A stretch of 64,000 bases of DNA from SAR324 cluster bacterium (GCA_028282885.1 JANQGX010000027.1:1-64000), one strand, 5' to 3'; positions 18,442 to 27,693 are shown, numbered from the stretch's first letter. Made by a program: numbers and translations. Notes: generated by a model from the sequence alone, not told the origin.

Positions 18442-20769
18442 TTATTGCTGAACGGTCGGTTGTGGTTTTGCTTTTGTTTCCGGCGGATTGGCCGACTGTG
18501 CTTTTTTCTTCAATTCCTCTTCCTTCAGCCTTTTCTGCTGTTCCAGATACTTTCTAATCGTTGCCGCCCGGTTATTTGCGTCCTGTTTATATTGGTTCTT
18601 TCGCTTGGATTTGGCAACCTGTTCGTAGTGTGAAACGGCTTTTTCCCATCGTTCTTTTGTTTGATACAGCTCTCCCAGCCGGAAATGAGTTCCGGCAAAC
18701 CAATCCGTGTTTTTGATCGGTTGCGCGGCCAGATCTTCCAGAATTTTTATTGCCTGGATGTATTTCGCATCTTCAATGTAAAGTTCTGCAAGCAGGGAGG
18801 AAGCTCTGTAATGAATCTCACTGTTTCCTCTCTTATGAATCTTATGCAGCTCTTTCAAGGCATCCGTCTTCTGCTTAAGCTCTTTTAGCAACAGGTTGGC
18901 AACCAGAAAGCGGAGTTCATCTTGTTTTTGTCGGTCTTCGACAAGAACAATCGCCTCACGATATAAAAGCACGACTTTCTTCAGGTCATTTCGTTGTCGA
19001 TAGCGATTGATCAGGATATCCAGAATGGACAACCTGGTCTCCTTGTCCTCAGGTGGAAGGTATTTGTATGCAGTCTGATAATGCTTAAGCGAAAGATCGG
19101 TATAAAATTCTTTCTTTCGCAGGGGATATTGATGAATGGGATCTTTTTTATTGGCAAAAGCAGTGCTTGTTGAATCTGCTGTTTTGGCTATATTGAGCAG
19201 AAACCAGGGATCTTTCTTTTTTCCCGGAATTTCATCTTCAATGCGGAGCATGACTTCAATAGCCTGTGCCCACTGTTTGAGATCCAGGCAGAAATCCAGC
19301 TTGAGAAGCAGGATTTTTTCCTGGCTTCCAAATTTCGGTCGTTTCTCGACGGAGGTCAGGTAGGTCATCCCTCCCGGCAGGTCTGTTGTTTTGCGGAAGA
19401 CAGTCAGGTAGCTGTTAAAAACGGGTCTGGCATAGGGCGATTCCAAGGGGATTCTGGCAAAGTTTTCCCCGGCCGCCCTCCATTCTTTCTTCTCAAAGCG
19501 GCACTGACCGGAGTAATAACTGATCTCTGCATAATCCTTATTTTTTGGTGAGAGGTCGGATTCACCCGCCCATTTTAAAATCTCTCCGCAGTCTTTCAGA
19601 GTGTAAGCATTGCGAATTATACTGATCAGCAGCATGTTGCGGATTTCGTATTCTTTTTGATACTCCAGGGCCTGAATATAGACTTGGTTGGCCGTGGCCA
19701 GGTCCTCTTTTTTCTCATGAAAATCCGCACGGGTGGCTGTTAGCTCCAGGTCGGCGGCATAGGTTGGATTGTGGGTCTGCAACCAGGCGAAATCCTCTTC
19801 AGCTTCAGCCTTCATCCCTAGTTCTTGTGAAAGCCAGCCCCTGTGATATCGGCTAATATCCGGAGAGATCGGTTTCTCAAGGTTAAGGTTTTGGGTAAAG
19901 AGGCGGATGGCTTTTCGTTTGTCTGCGACTGGTGATTTTTCCGGATTTTTGACGTGCAGCAGGTAGTAACATTCAGCAATCCAAAATCTTGATTGATCCT
20001 GAAACTCGGGATCAGGCCATTCTTTCATCTGCTTTTCATACCAGGAGATGGCTTTGGTATATCTCTCCTTTTTTTGAAAATCGACTCCCAACTGGTAGGC
20101 TATTTTCGCTTTATCCGGCTTGGGAATATCAGCTTCCAGAAGCTCAAAAAACATGCTTTTGGCAAGCAGGAGATTTCCATTGAAATAATAGATCCAGGCC
20201 AGATAATGCTGGGTCTTCAATCTCATCTCGTCTGAAATCCCCTCTGACCTTAACACCAGTTTAAAATGAGGTTCCGCTCTCGACCAATCCTCTTCCTGGA
20301 AAGCCTGTTCGCCTTTATGAAAGCTGATTTTCGGCTGGTATTTCGAATCCGGAAACAGAAGCAAAAGACGATCGAAAAACACAAGTCCCTGTTTATCATT
20401 CAGTTGTAGTTTCAGCGCACCGGTAAAATAGAGGGCATCCTCAGCTACTCCTGCTTTGGGAAAATCGTTGATAATTTGTGAATAGAGCTTCAAAGCTCTG
20501 TTGAATTCTCCATTAATAACATCTATCTGCGCCTGAACAAAGAGAACGTCAGGCATGAGCTGACTTTCCGGATAATTGTCAAGAAAAGCCTGCGCTTCCT
20601 GGGCAGCAAAATTATAAATCCTGTCGTTAAAAAGATTGCGGATGAATTTCAGGTCCTCGATTTCGGCCGGGGATGCGTTTTGTTGTGCATAAACAACGGA
20701 GTAAGATACCGGGCAGAAAAAGGTAAAACAGACAAGCGAGAAGATTGCTAAAACGGTAGATCTCATCAT
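18442..20769 (-). CDS. Large secreted TPR-repeat protein
   Basis: This 775-residue protein has an N-terminal signal peptide (core LAIFSLVCFTFFCPVSYSVV) and is otherwise almost entirely alpha-helical TPR-like repeats. They include several YbgF/BamD-style tripartite units near the N-terminus (FNRALKLYSQIINDFPKAG) and again at the C-terminus (WEKAVSHYEQVAKSKRK). It ends in a basic, proline-rich tail. It is predicted to be periplasmic, possibly scaffolding envelope assembly. No lipobox is seen. ATG codons at 20769 and 20766 are both possible starts. It is upstream of, and likely in one operon with, the TM2-domain gene. Confidence 0.78.
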   Translation of the reverse strand: MMRSTVLAIFSLVCFTFFCPVSYSVVYAQQNASPAEIEDLKFIRNLFNDRIYNFAAQEAQAFLDNYPESQLMPDVLFVQAQIDVINGEFNRALKLYSQIINDFPKAGVAEDALYFTGALKLQLNDKQGLVFFDRLLLLFPDSKYQPKISFHKGEQAFQEEDWSRAEPHFKLVLRSEGISDEMRLKTQHYLAWIYYFNGNLLLAKSMFFELLEADIPKPDKAKIAYQLGVDFQKKERYTKAISWYEKQMKEWPDPEFQDQSRFWIAECYYLLHVKNPEKSPVADKRKAIRLFTQNLNLEKPISPDISRYHRGWLSQELGMKAEAEEDFAWLQTHNPTYAADLELTATRADFHEKKEDLATANQVYIQALEYQKEYEIRNMLLISIIRNAYTLKDCGEILKWAGESDLSPKNKDYAEISYYSGQCRFEKKEWRAAGENFARIPLESPYARPVFNSYLTVFRKTTDLPGGMTYLTSVEKRPKFGSQEKILLLKLDFCLDLKQWAQAIEVMLRIEDEIPGKKKDPWFLLNIAKTADSTSTAFANKKDPIHQYPLRKKEFYTDLSLKHYQTAYKYLPPEDKETRLSILDILINRYRQRNDLKKVVLLYREAIVLVEDRQKQDELRFLVANLLLKELKQKTDALKELHKIHKRGNSEIHYRASSLLAELYIEDAKYIQAIKILEDLAAQPIKNTDWFAGTHFRLGELYQTKERWEKAVSHYEQVAKSKRKNQYKQDANNRAATIRKYLEQQKRLKEEELKKKAQSANPPETKAKPQPTVQQ

Positions 20770-20933
20770 CGTGAATGTCGCAGGGCAATTCAGGGATAGA
20801 GACAGGGTTATTTACGTGTCGAGCTGATAAAGGAAAGATTACCGGGAAGCGGATACCACGTCAAGCGCACCCTCTGCCGATAACAGAGAGAAGTTGACAT
20901 ATCGGGGTTAAAAGGGGGACATTGAAAACTTCA

Positions 20934-20939
20934 TATAAT
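20934..20939 (+). promoter_or_regulatory. Candidate -10 box for the cupin-HD pair
   Basis: A perfect TATAAT sits 55 nt before the cupin start, but the sequence 17 nt upstream (AAAGGG) is not a good -35. A TTGACA at 20894-20899 is too far away to pair with it. Confidence 0.35.
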
Positions 20940-20993
20940 CCGCTCAAAACTGGATTTTGTGCGGTTTTGCACATCCAATAATAAGAACTGCCA

Positions 20994-21314
20994 ATGTCGG
21001 AAATCATTAACCTGCTGGATGCCCTTGAGTATAAAGAAGATTCCATTTCACATAAGACACTGAACGAGAAGAAGGGAGGCTCCCTGACTCTATATGCCTT
21101 TGACAAGGCCCAGGGACTGGGAAAACACTCTGCTCCCCATTCAAGCAGCATCCAGATAATTGAAGGTAAGGCGGAAATCACAATTGATGAGGAGAATCAC
21201 CTGATCGGTGAAGGGCAAATGGTGACCATTCCTGCCGATATCCCTTTTTCGCTGCATGCCATTCATAAAGTCAAGGCCATTGTTTTTAGAATCCAATTAT
21301 CCGTGGAGAGCTGA
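20994..21314 (+). CDS. Small cupin-domain protein
   Basis: This 106-residue protein is a single cupin barrel. Motif 1 is represented by LGKHSAPHSSSIQIIEGKAEI with two histidines and the glutamate-glycine turn. Motif 2 is weaker: MVTIPADIPFSLHAIHK retains one histidine. A metal site of three histidines is therefore possible. The substrate is unknown; such small cupins often bind or modify small metabolites or act as sensors. Its TGA stop is followed immediately by the ATG of the HD hydrolase, so the two proteins should be made in equal amounts and may share a pathway. Confidence 0.8.
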   Translation: MSEIINLLDALEYKEDSISHKTLNEKKGGSLTLYAFDKAQGLGKHSAPHSSSIQIIEGKAEITIDEENHLIGEGQMVTIPADIPFSLHAIHKVKAIVFRIQLSVES

Positions 21315-21899
21315 ATGGAGAAGCTGGAGAAACAGATTAATTTTATTCTGGAACTGGACAAGCTAAAAAGTATCATGCGCCGTTCTTACCTGCTTAATCG
21401 AGAACGCTTTGAAGATTCGGCGGAGCATAGCTGGCACGTCTCGGTTCTGGCCCTGACTTTGGCGGAACACGCCGATGATGAAATAGACCTGACCCATGTT
21501 CTGAAAATGCTCCTGATCCACGATGTGGTTGAGATCGATGCCGGTGATACCTACTTTTTTGATAAAAAGGGGAACAGCGACAAGACGGAGCGTGAGATGA
21601 AAGCTGCCGAGAGAATATTCGGACTTCTGCCGCCAGAACAGGAAAATGATTTTCGGTCAGCCTGGGAAGAGTATGAAGAGGGTGATACAAAAAACGCCCG
21701 TTTTGCCAATGCGCTGGATCGGTTTATACCGCTATTGCACAACTATTACACACAGGGCAAAAGCTGGCAGGAGCATAAGGTCCGTTTCGAACAGGTTATG
21801 ACCCTGAAAGAACCCATTGAAAAAGGTTCAAAATCCCTCTGGGAATATGCCCATTCATTAATCCTATCCGCAGTCGAAAAAGGTTATCTGGCGAAGTGA
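21315..21899 (+). CDS. HD-domain hydrolase (YfbR/HDDC2-like 5'-deoxynucleotidase family)
   Basis: This 194-residue cytoplasmic metal-dependent phosphohydrolase belongs to COG1896. The metal ligands are in HSWHVS (first His), the HD pair in LLIHDVVEIDAGDT, and a late Asp in ANALDRFIPLLHNY. Characterised relatives remove phosphate from deoxynucleoside monophosphates; that substrate is inferred. The start follows the cupin stop directly and has a GGAGAG ribosome site inside the cupin gene. It converges on the phosphate transporter gene with only one base between the two stop codons, leaving no room for a terminator. Confidence 0.85.
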   Translation: MEKLEKQINFILELDKLKSIMRRSYLLNRERFEDSAEHSWHVSVLALTLAEHADDEIDLTHVLKMLLIHDVVEIDAGDTYFFDKKGNSDKTEREMKAAERIFGLLPPEQENDFRSAWEEYEEGDTKNARFANALDRFIPLLHNYYTQGKSWQEHKVRFEQVMTLKEPIEKGSKSLWEYAHSLILSAVEKGYLAK

Positions 21900-21900
21900 G

Positions 21901-22950
21901 CTATTGATAGACGGCGTTCATAAACACGTTCTGCATGAAGTAGAGCGAAATAAAAGTGATAATGGCAGAAATGACCGGGGTTAACACCCAACCAATGCTG
22001 ATTCTGCCAACTGTCGCCAGGTGCATGTTTCTTCCCCCTTTGGCCAACCCGATACCAATCACCGCACCGACCACCGCCTGGGAACTGGAAACCGGCACCA
22101 GGGGTATGGTCGGCAAACCGTAAGACATCAATAGGTCATGCAATCCCCTGGATGCAAAAAGAAAAAGGACCAGGGAGGCAGAGGTCACCACAATCAACGC
22201 GGTGATGGGAGACAAGGTGAAGATACTGTTGCCAACGGTCTCCATTACCCGGCGTGAATAGGTAAATACTCCAACTGCTATGGCAATTCCGCCGATCAAA
22301 AAGAGTTGCTGCGTGCTGGTAAAAGTCAGGAGCCCTGCAACATTCAAATCCCTGAAAGGAGAAGAAGGGACGAATACTCCCATGACATTGGCAATGTTGT
22401 TAGCGCCCAGACTGTAAGAACCAAAGGCTCCGATTACAATCAACCCTATTCTTGTCCTTGAATCCTGGCGGAACAGATGCAATCTGGAGTTCCTGACATA
22501 GGTTTTGGCTGCGAAAAACATCACCATGGCAAAAAACATGGCCAGCACGGGGCAAATTACCCAGGTGGAGACGATTTTAGAGAAGACGGCCATATCCGTT
22601 TCGATACCCGCAAAAAAGTTCCAACCAACAATGGCTCCGACAATGGATTGGGAGGTGGAAACCGGCAGGGTGGCGCGTGTCATGAGAAATACGGTAAAAG
22701 CGGCTGACATGGCAACCGTAAAGGCCCCGGCCAGGGTATTGACCGAGCCCAGCTTGCCAAGCGTCGCACTTGCCCCGGCACCGCTGACAACGGCTCCGAT
22801 AATAACGAAAACACTGCAAATGACGGCAGCGGTTGTAAACTTGATCATTCTGGATGCCACCGCTGTCCCAAAGACATTGGCCGCATCGTTGGCTCCCAGA
22901 GACCAGCCAAGGAAAATTCCGCTGGAGAGAAAAAACAAGACTGTTAGCAT
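21901..22950 (-). CDS. pit: Inorganic phosphate transporter, Pit family
   Basis: This low-affinity phosphate (or metal-phosphate) symporter in the inner membrane has ten or so membrane helices. Both halves carry the family signature: GANDAANVFG at about residue 20 and GANNIANVMGVF around 190. A TTG two codons further upstream also opens the frame, but the ATG at 22950 has an AAGGAG site 7 nt upstream and gives 349 residues. The upstream DUF47 gene ends 11 nt before this start, the usual arrangement for Pit and its regulator. No pho box is evident. Confidence 0.92.
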   Translation of the reverse strand: MLTVLFFLSSGIFLGWSLGANDAANVFGTAVASRMIKFTTAAVICSVFVIIGAVVSGAGASATLGKLGSVNTLAGAFTVAMSAAFTVFLMTRATLPVSTSQSIVGAIVGWNFFAGIETDMAVFSKIVSTWVICPVLAMFFAMVMFFAAKTYVRNSRLHLFRQDSRTRIGLIVIGAFGSYSLGANNIANVMGVFVPSSPFRDLNVAGLLTFTSTQQLFLIGGIAIAVGVFTYSRRVMETVGNSIFTLSPITALIVVTSASLVLFLFASRGLHDLLMSYGLPTIPLVPVSSSQAVVGAVIGIGLAKGGRNMHLATVGRISIGWVLTPVISAIITFISLYFMQNVFMNAVYQ

Positions 22951-22961
22951 CGGCAATCTCC

Positions 22962-23612
22962 TTAAAGCTCTCTTCTGATGACAAAGACAGAAAGCTTCTC
23001 ACACACCGACTCGGCGACATCGCTGATGAGGGCCATCTTTTCGGCGAAATAACGTAACTGGATACGTTCGGCCAGGGTTTCGATTTTATCGGTTGAAAAG
23101 ACAACCTTTTTGATGGTGTCCTCTACCTTGTCCACTTCGTGTTCATAGAACAGCACTTTGTTACTGTAATCGGTGACGACCGTTATATTGGTAAAGTAGG
23201 CTGAGACTGCATTGACCAGTTCATCGACTGTCTTGGTGATATATTCCGACATGTTCATAAAATCCGGTTTGATAAACTCCGGAATGACCGGTTTTTCGAA
23301 GGAGTAGTTTTCCAGACTCTTTTTGGTGACGTCTATCAGTTTAGCCAGCGATTCCAACAGTTCCCAGACATCCCCCCGGACCTCGGGGATCAGCATGTGC
23401 TGGTAGAGCTTATCCCTGATCTTGCGTCTCAAACGAATGGCCTCTGTTTCCGTTTTCCCGATTTCATCAAGTCTGATGTCAAAACGTGCCATATCGTCAT
23501 TCAGGTATTCCTGAATCGCCTCTTCGTAAATCAGTGCCGATCGCTGTACATGATAGAGATAGGATTTTACATCTCTTTCCATTTTTGCAATTTTGCCAAA
23601 AATCGTGATCAT
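22962..23612 (-). CDS. DUF47 / PhoU-like phosphate transport accessory protein
   Basis: This 216-residue all-helical protein belongs to the COG1392 group, paired with Pit transporters in many bacteria and thought to regulate them as PhoU does for Pst. The acidic metal-binding-type motif EHEVDKVEDTIKK around residue 154 is typical. It is cytoplasmic. The ATG has a strong AAGGAG site 5 nt upstream. It is the first gene of a two-gene operon with pit, so regulator and transporter are coordinately made. Confidence 0.9.
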   Translation of the reverse strand: MITIFGKIAKMERDVKSYLYHVQRSALIYEEAIQEYLNDDMARFDIRLDEIGKTETEAIRLRRKIRDKLYQHMLIPEVRGDVWELLESLAKLIDVTKKSLENYSFEKPVIPEFIKPDFMNMSEYITKTVDELVNAVSAYFTNITVVTDYSNKVLFYEHEVDKVEDTIKKVVFSTDKIETLAERIQLRYFAEKMALISDVAESVCEKLSVFVIRREL

Positions 23613-23761
23613 GCGGTCTCCTTCGGGGTGTAAATAGGGGGTTCATCGTTAAGGACGGTCGAATCGATTTGCTTCATGACAGACCTCTCAATTTACTACA
23701 CAAATTTACAGATTCCGTAAAGGCACCCGGGTAAAAAGCTGGCTGATTTTTGTCGAATAGA

Positions 23762-24517
23762 TCAAAGAGTGAAGATGATAATGCCCAAAACGAACAAAAT
23801 TACCATCGAAATTAAATCAACGGATTTTAATTTCATTTGCGGATCGGTTCTGTTTTCAGAGAAACACCTTGATTCCATGGCGAGGACCAGTCTGTCGGCT
23901 GTTTCAAAAACCCTCCTGAACAATGGCACCGAGAAGAGTGTTAGTCGCTTGACAGGATTTTTTCTGATTTCGGCACCCCTGGATTTTTGTGCTTCAGAGA
24001 TCTCTCCGGCTTGCTGGAGTACCAGCGGAAGAAACCTGACCATCAGGCTGATCATCACTGCTACTTTTCTCTCGGGAATTCCGGGAAGAGGTTTGAGAAA
24101 CCATTGGATCCCCGATTTGATTTCTGTAATGCCGGTACTACTGACAAAGATAATGCCTGCCAGAAAAAGGGTGATTAATCGCCAGCAGTAAACTGCTCCG
24201 GATTGAAGTCCTTGCCCGGTGATGACCAGAAAGCCGAATTGAAACAGGGGATCGCCCTGGGTGTATATTGAACGGGTTCCCAGGACGAAAACCAGAATGA
24301 GGAAAAGAAGTCGTAAATTGCGGAGCGTTGTGAGAATTGAAATTCTGAGTTGGAGGAACATCAGGATTAACAGGCCGGATAGAACTATCAATCCGATATG
24401 AGTAGCGTTGAAGGCCAGGGCATTTATCAGGATGAGAGATGTTATTTTGCATCGAACATCCTGCTGATGCAGGAAACTTGTACCTGCCCTGTATTCGAAG
24501 ACGGTTAATTGAGCCAT
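23762..24517 (-). CDS. bioN: ECF transporter T component, biotin (BioN)
   Basis: This energy-coupling membrane subunit links the two ATPases to the substrate-binding S protein. At 251 residues it has about five to six helices, and its cytoplasmic coupling region carries an AQKSRGAEIRKNP stretch. That contains the Ala-Arg-Gly-type signature of T components (here SRG). It overlaps bioM by 13 nt and is last in birA-bioY-bioM-bioN. The assignment to biotin rather than another vitamin comes from the bioY neighbour and the BirA operator. Confidence 0.85.
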   Translation of the reverse strand: MAQLTVFEYRAGTSFLHQQDVRCKITSLILINALAFNATHIGLIVLSGLLILMFLQLRISILTTLRNLRLLFLILVFVLGTRSIYTQGDPLFQFGFLVITGQGLQSGAVYCWRLITLFLAGIIFVSSTGITEIKSGIQWFLKPLPGIPERKVAVMISLMVRFLPLVLQQAGEISEAQKSRGAEIRKNPVKRLTLFSVPLFRRVFETADRLVLAMESRCFSENRTDPQMKLKSVDLISMVILFVLGIIIFTL

Positions 24518-25254
24518 GAGCTTATACCGTGACCCAGTTTGGAAGAGCAGGGTTCCCGAATTCCGAAATCCTCTACTTCTTCGACGATATCGGAAGGTTT
24601 GCCTTCCCTGACCAGGGCGCCGTCTTCAAAGATCACAAGGCGTGTGGCATGTGCAATCACCTTCTCCAGTTCATGGGTGACCAGGATGATGGTGTGTTTG
24701 TTCTCATGCAGTCTGATTATTTGTTCGAGAATCTGCCGTGAGCCCGGGTAGTCCAGATTTGAAAAGGGTTCATCTAAGACGAAAATTTCAGACCGCATGG
24801 CAAGAATCCCGGCAATGGCCAGTCGGCGTTTCTCACCACCGGATAGAAGCTGAGGGCTCCGGTCAGCCAGTTTCCGGAGCCCTGTTGCTGCCAGAGCCTG
24901 GTTGACACGCAACTCTATTTCCCGGTGATCTAGTCCCAGGTTTTCCGGTCCAAAAGCAACATCAGCAGCGACAGTCTCTGCGACAAGTTGACTGTCGGCA
25001 TTTTGAAAAACCATTCCAACCTTCTGACGCACCTTTTTCGGATCTTTGGCAACCGAAAGACCATCGATACTGATAATACCCTCGCTTGGTTTAAGAAGTC
25101 CGTTCAGATGGCGACAAAAAGTTGTTTTTCCTGAACCGTTTTTCCCGGCAATAACCACAAACTCGCCCCTTTCAATGGAAAGAGTGATGTCGTGAAGTAC
25201 TTTTTTCCCATTGGGGAAGTGATGTGAAAGCTGGTCTACTTTGATATAACCCAT
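24505..25254 (-). CDS. bioM: ECF transporter ATPase, biotin (BioM)
   Basis: This 249-residue ABC ATPase powers biotin uptake through BioN and BioY. Walker A is GKNGSGKTT, the signature is LLSGGEKRRLAIAG, and Walker B with the catalytic glutamate is FVLDEPFSNLD. The Q loop is in VGMVFQNADSQL. Only one ATPase gene is present, so it probably works as a homodimer, as in Rhizobium-type BioMNY. It starts 15 nt after the bioY stop and overlaps bioN. Confidence 0.9.
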   Translation of the reverse strand: MGYIKVDQLSHHFPNGKKVLHDITLSIERGEFVVIAGKNGSGKTTFCRHLNGLLKPSEGIISIDGLSVAKDPKKVRQKVGMVFQNADSQLVAETVAADVAFGPENLGLDHREIELRVNQALAATGLRKLADRSPQLLSGGEKRRLAIAGILAMRSEIFVLDEPFSNLDYPGSRQILEQIIRLHENKHTIILVTHELEKVIAHATRLVIFEDGALVREGKPSDIVEEVEDFGIREPCSSKLGHGISSWLN

Positions 25255-25269
25255 CTCAAAAGTCTTCGC

Positions 25270-25854
25270 TTAAGCCGGTGAATCTGCCGATAACTGCAGC
25301 GTTTGCCGGATTGCGGGTCGGATAATCCTGGCAATTAGTGCGGCGGCCACAACTTTAACCAGGTCTCCAACCAGGAAAGGCAACGCGCCCACGGCTACTG
25401 CTTTTGACCAGGGCATTCCCGTAACAGCTTTCAACCATGGGACGCCAATGGCATAGACAACCACTGATCCGATGATCATGGCAACAATATCGGTGACGAA
25501 CTGACGTGTTTGATGATCCCTGTTACGCTCTTGTGTTATCTCAGTGATCCAACCCACCAGGTAGACAACGATCAGGTATGCCACCAGGTAGCCACCGGTA
25601 GGACTGGCAAAATGAGCAAATCCACCCCTTCCTGCAGAAAAGACCGGAAGCCCTAATCCACCGGCCAACAGATATACCGCGATAGTGGCTAGCCCCCATT
25701 TACGACCCAAAAGCAAACCTGTAAGCAAAACAAACATATTCTGAAGGACAATGGGAACAGGGCCAATGGGAATTGCGATAAAAGCTCCGGCTGCCACCAA
25801 GGCTGCCATCAGGGAAGAGTAAACCATCAGTCTGAGTTGGTTTGATGATGTCAT
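25270..25854 (-). CDS. bioY: Biotin transporter S component BioY
   Basis: This 194-residue integral membrane protein is the biotin-binding subunit. It has about six helices, and the family motifs PVPIVLQNMFVLLTGLLLG and GLPVFSAGRGG with PTGGYLVAY are intact. BioY can move biotin alone but gains affinity with BioMN, encoded immediately downstream. It lies 140 nt after birA on the same strand. I find no separate BirA-type operator in that gap, so birA, bioY, bioM and bioN are probably one transcript. Confidence 0.93.
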   Translation of the reverse strand: MTSSNQLRLMVYSSLMAALVAAGAFIAIPIGPVPIVLQNMFVLLTGLLLGRKWGLATIAVYLLAGGLGLPVFSAGRGGFAHFASPTGGYLVAYLIVVYLVGWITEITQERNRDHQTRQFVTDIVAMIIGSVVVYAIGVPWLKAVTGMPWSKAVAVGALPFLVGDLVKVVAAALIARIIRPAIRQTLQLSADSPA

Positions 25855-25994
25855 ATTCAGGTCTTGTGATTAAAGTTTGATGAATCGTAATTACTGATCT
25901 ATTACTCACCCGGGTTTTAAGGTAGTGGGAAGTTTTTTGAATCAGCCTGTTGCAAGAGTCATTCGCTGAACTCCTTAAATTATTCATAAGGGGG

Positions 25995-26921
25995 TCAGGC
26001 CTGGTGAAAGCAATCGCCGAAAAAAACCTTCTTGATGCTGTGATCTTCCTGCTCAAGAAGGAGAGCACCATTCTCATCGACATCCCTGGCGATACCCTCC
26101 CAGGTTTCTGACGTGGTAACGACTTTGACCCTGCGACCGAGGGTAATGGTCTGCTTTTTCCACCTGGGGATAACCTGCTCCAAATCAGGCTGTGCCAACT
26201 CTTTCTGCATTCGGTCCAGAAAGGAAGAGAGAATACTCTTCCTGGGAACGACTTTTCCCAGGATCTCTCTAACCGAGACGGCCTTGGATTCCTTTTGCGA
26301 GGGTTGATTGTTGACATTCAGTCCGATGCTGATGTTCAGAAAAGAGACAAGATCCGATTCCATCTCCATCTCACTGAGCATCCCACAGATCTTTTTTTCA
26401 TTTACGAGAATGTCATTTGGCCATTTGACCCTGGCGTCGATTCCCAGTTCCGATTGTAATAGTTCTGCCAGACAGAGTGAGGCTGCAAAGCCTATCCGAC
26501 TCATCATTACCACCGGAATCTGCGGCCTGAGAATCAATGTAAAATAGAGACCACCAGGATCCGATACCCAGTTCCTTTTAAGCCTTCCCCTGCCTTGTTC
26601 TTGCTGCTCGGCAATGACGACTGAAAACGGCGGACACCCCTTGCGGGCCAACTGTTTGGCTGTGATCATGGTTGATTCGAGCCGTTCATGATAGTGAATC
26701 AGTGATTCTCTGCCGGGAAAATCCCAAGGTTGGATTGAATCGGGTGCGCTGATGAATCGATAGCCTTTGGGACCGGATTGTATTTGATAATCCAGCGACT
26801 GCAGTTTTTTGATATGTTTCCAGATAGACACCCTGGAGATGCCCAACTGGCTGCTGAGATCCTCACCTGAAAAGATTCTCTCAGGATCGGCGCTTAAAAT
26901 ATCTAGCAGTTCTTTTCTCAT
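25995..26921 (-). CDS. birA: Bifunctional biotin--protein ligase / biotin repressor BirA
   Basis: BirA makes biotinyl-AMP, loads biotin on carboxylase carrier proteins and represses biotin genes when biotin is plentiful. This 308-residue form has the N-terminal winged helix-turn-helix (about 5-60, LSSQLGISRVSIWKHIKKL), so it can bind DNA. The catalytic domain carries the glycine-rich QGRGRLKRNW and the lysine motif KWPNDILVNEKKICG. A BirA-like inverted repeat stands 32 nt upstream of its own start, indicating autoregulation together with bioYMN. No biotin-synthesis genes (bioABFD) are in the window. Confidence 0.94.
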   Translation of the reverse strand: MRKELLDILSADPERIFSGEDLSSQLGISRVSIWKHIKKLQSLDYQIQSGPKGYRFISAPDSIQPWDFPGRESLIHYHERLESTMITAKQLARKGCPPFSVVIAEQQEQGRGRLKRNWVSDPGGLYFTLILRPQIPVVMMSRIGFAASLCLAELLQSELGIDARVKWPNDILVNEKKICGMLSEMEMESDLVSFLNISIGLNVNNQPSQKESKAVSVREILGKVVPRKSILSSFLDRMQKELAQPDLEQVIPRWKKQTITLGRRVKVVTTSETWEGIARDVDENGALLLEQEDHSIKKVFFGDCFHQA

Positions 26922-26952
26922 TGTTGGATTGACGGTGTGTTTTAAGAATCGA

Positions 26953-26988
26953 TTTCGTTAACCTGTATTTTTAATGAGGCTAACGAAA
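26953..26988 (-). promoter_or_regulatory. Predicted BirA operator
   Basis: TTTCGTTAACC at 26953-26963 and GGCTAACGAAA at 26978-26988 form an 11-bp inverted repeat with one mismatch and a 14-bp spacer. The known BirA operator has the same GTTAAC-type half-sites and a 14-16-bp spacer. It lies 32 bp upstream of birA and overlaps the likely promoter, so biotinyl-AMP-loaded BirA should block transcription of birA-bioYMN. Confidence 0.8.
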
Positions 26989-27005
26989 GGAAATCAATTT
27001 GTCAA
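26976..27005 (-). promoter_or_regulatory. Candidate promoter of the birA-bioYMN operon
   Basis: Read on the minus strand, TTGACA (27000-27005) is a perfect -35. Seventeen bases further is TAGCCT, a poor -10; TTAAAA slightly downstream with TTGATT as -35 is an alternative. Either way the BirA repeat covers the spacer and -10. Confidence 0.45.
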
Positions 27006-27045
27006 TCCCGAACAGATGTGGTGATTAGATGATGTCCGGACAGCG

Positions 27046-27693
27046 TTATATACTGTGCGAAGGCTCCAGAATACCGTTGAATATTATGGTGAAATGCTCA
27101 TCAAGCAGCTCTTTTTTGGTGATGTTATGACTGGCTTCGATCTCCTGCAGAACGAAGTCGGAGGTCAGGAGAGCGCGCATCTGCAACCAGCTTAAAATAC
27201 CCACATTAAGAGGGTTTACATCCTTCCTGATAACACCTTCCGCTTTTCCTCTGTCAAACAGATCCAACCAGTTTGTAAACGATGCTTCGATTTCCTCATG
27301 CTCTCTTTTCAATGTCTCATTGAGTTCGTCTACTTTCACCTTGTTTGCAATCAAATAGTTTGCAATGTCAAAATATTGAGGAAAGGCTTCATAGAATTCC
27401 ACATAGGAAAGCAAAATATCTTTAATAATATTTTTGACAGAGTCACCCGATTCGAAAATCTTGACCATTTGCTTTTCATGTATTCGGGCCCCCTTGATAT
27501 TGATTGCGACAATCAATTCGGTTTTGCTTTTATAATAATTGTAAAGAGTGGTCTTACTGACCTCAGCCAAAGCCGCGATCCTGTCCATGGTCGCTTTCTG
27601 AATACCTTCCGAGAAGAAGATCTGCTCGCCGGCATCGATGATATCAGCCTGGATTCTTTGTCGGTTACTCTCTTTACGTTCTTTAACTCCCAT
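27046..27693 (-). CDS. TetR-family transcriptional regulator
   Basis: This 215-residue regulator has an N-terminal TetR helix-turn-helix (about 12-58): IIDAGEQIFFSEGIQKATM and then VSKTTLYNYYKSKTEL. The all-helical C-terminal ligand domain is not assignable. A GAGGT ribosome site stands upstream of the ATG. The nearest target candidates are the tandem thiolase genes on the same strand, whose last stop is about 520 bp upstream of this gene. TetR proteins that sense acyl-CoA commonly control fatty-acid degradation, so a role over the thiolases is plausible but unproven. Confidence 0.88.
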   Translation of the reverse strand: MGVKERKESNRQRIQADIIDAGEQIFFSEGIQKATMDRIAALAEVSKTTLYNYYKSKTELIVAINIKGARIHEKQMVKIFESGDSVKNIIKDILLSYVEFYEAFPQYFDIANYLIANKVKVDELNETLKREHEEIEASFTNWLDLFDRGKAEGVIRKDVNPLNVGILSWLQMRALLTSDFVLQEIEASHNITKKELLDEHFTIIFNGILEPSHSI

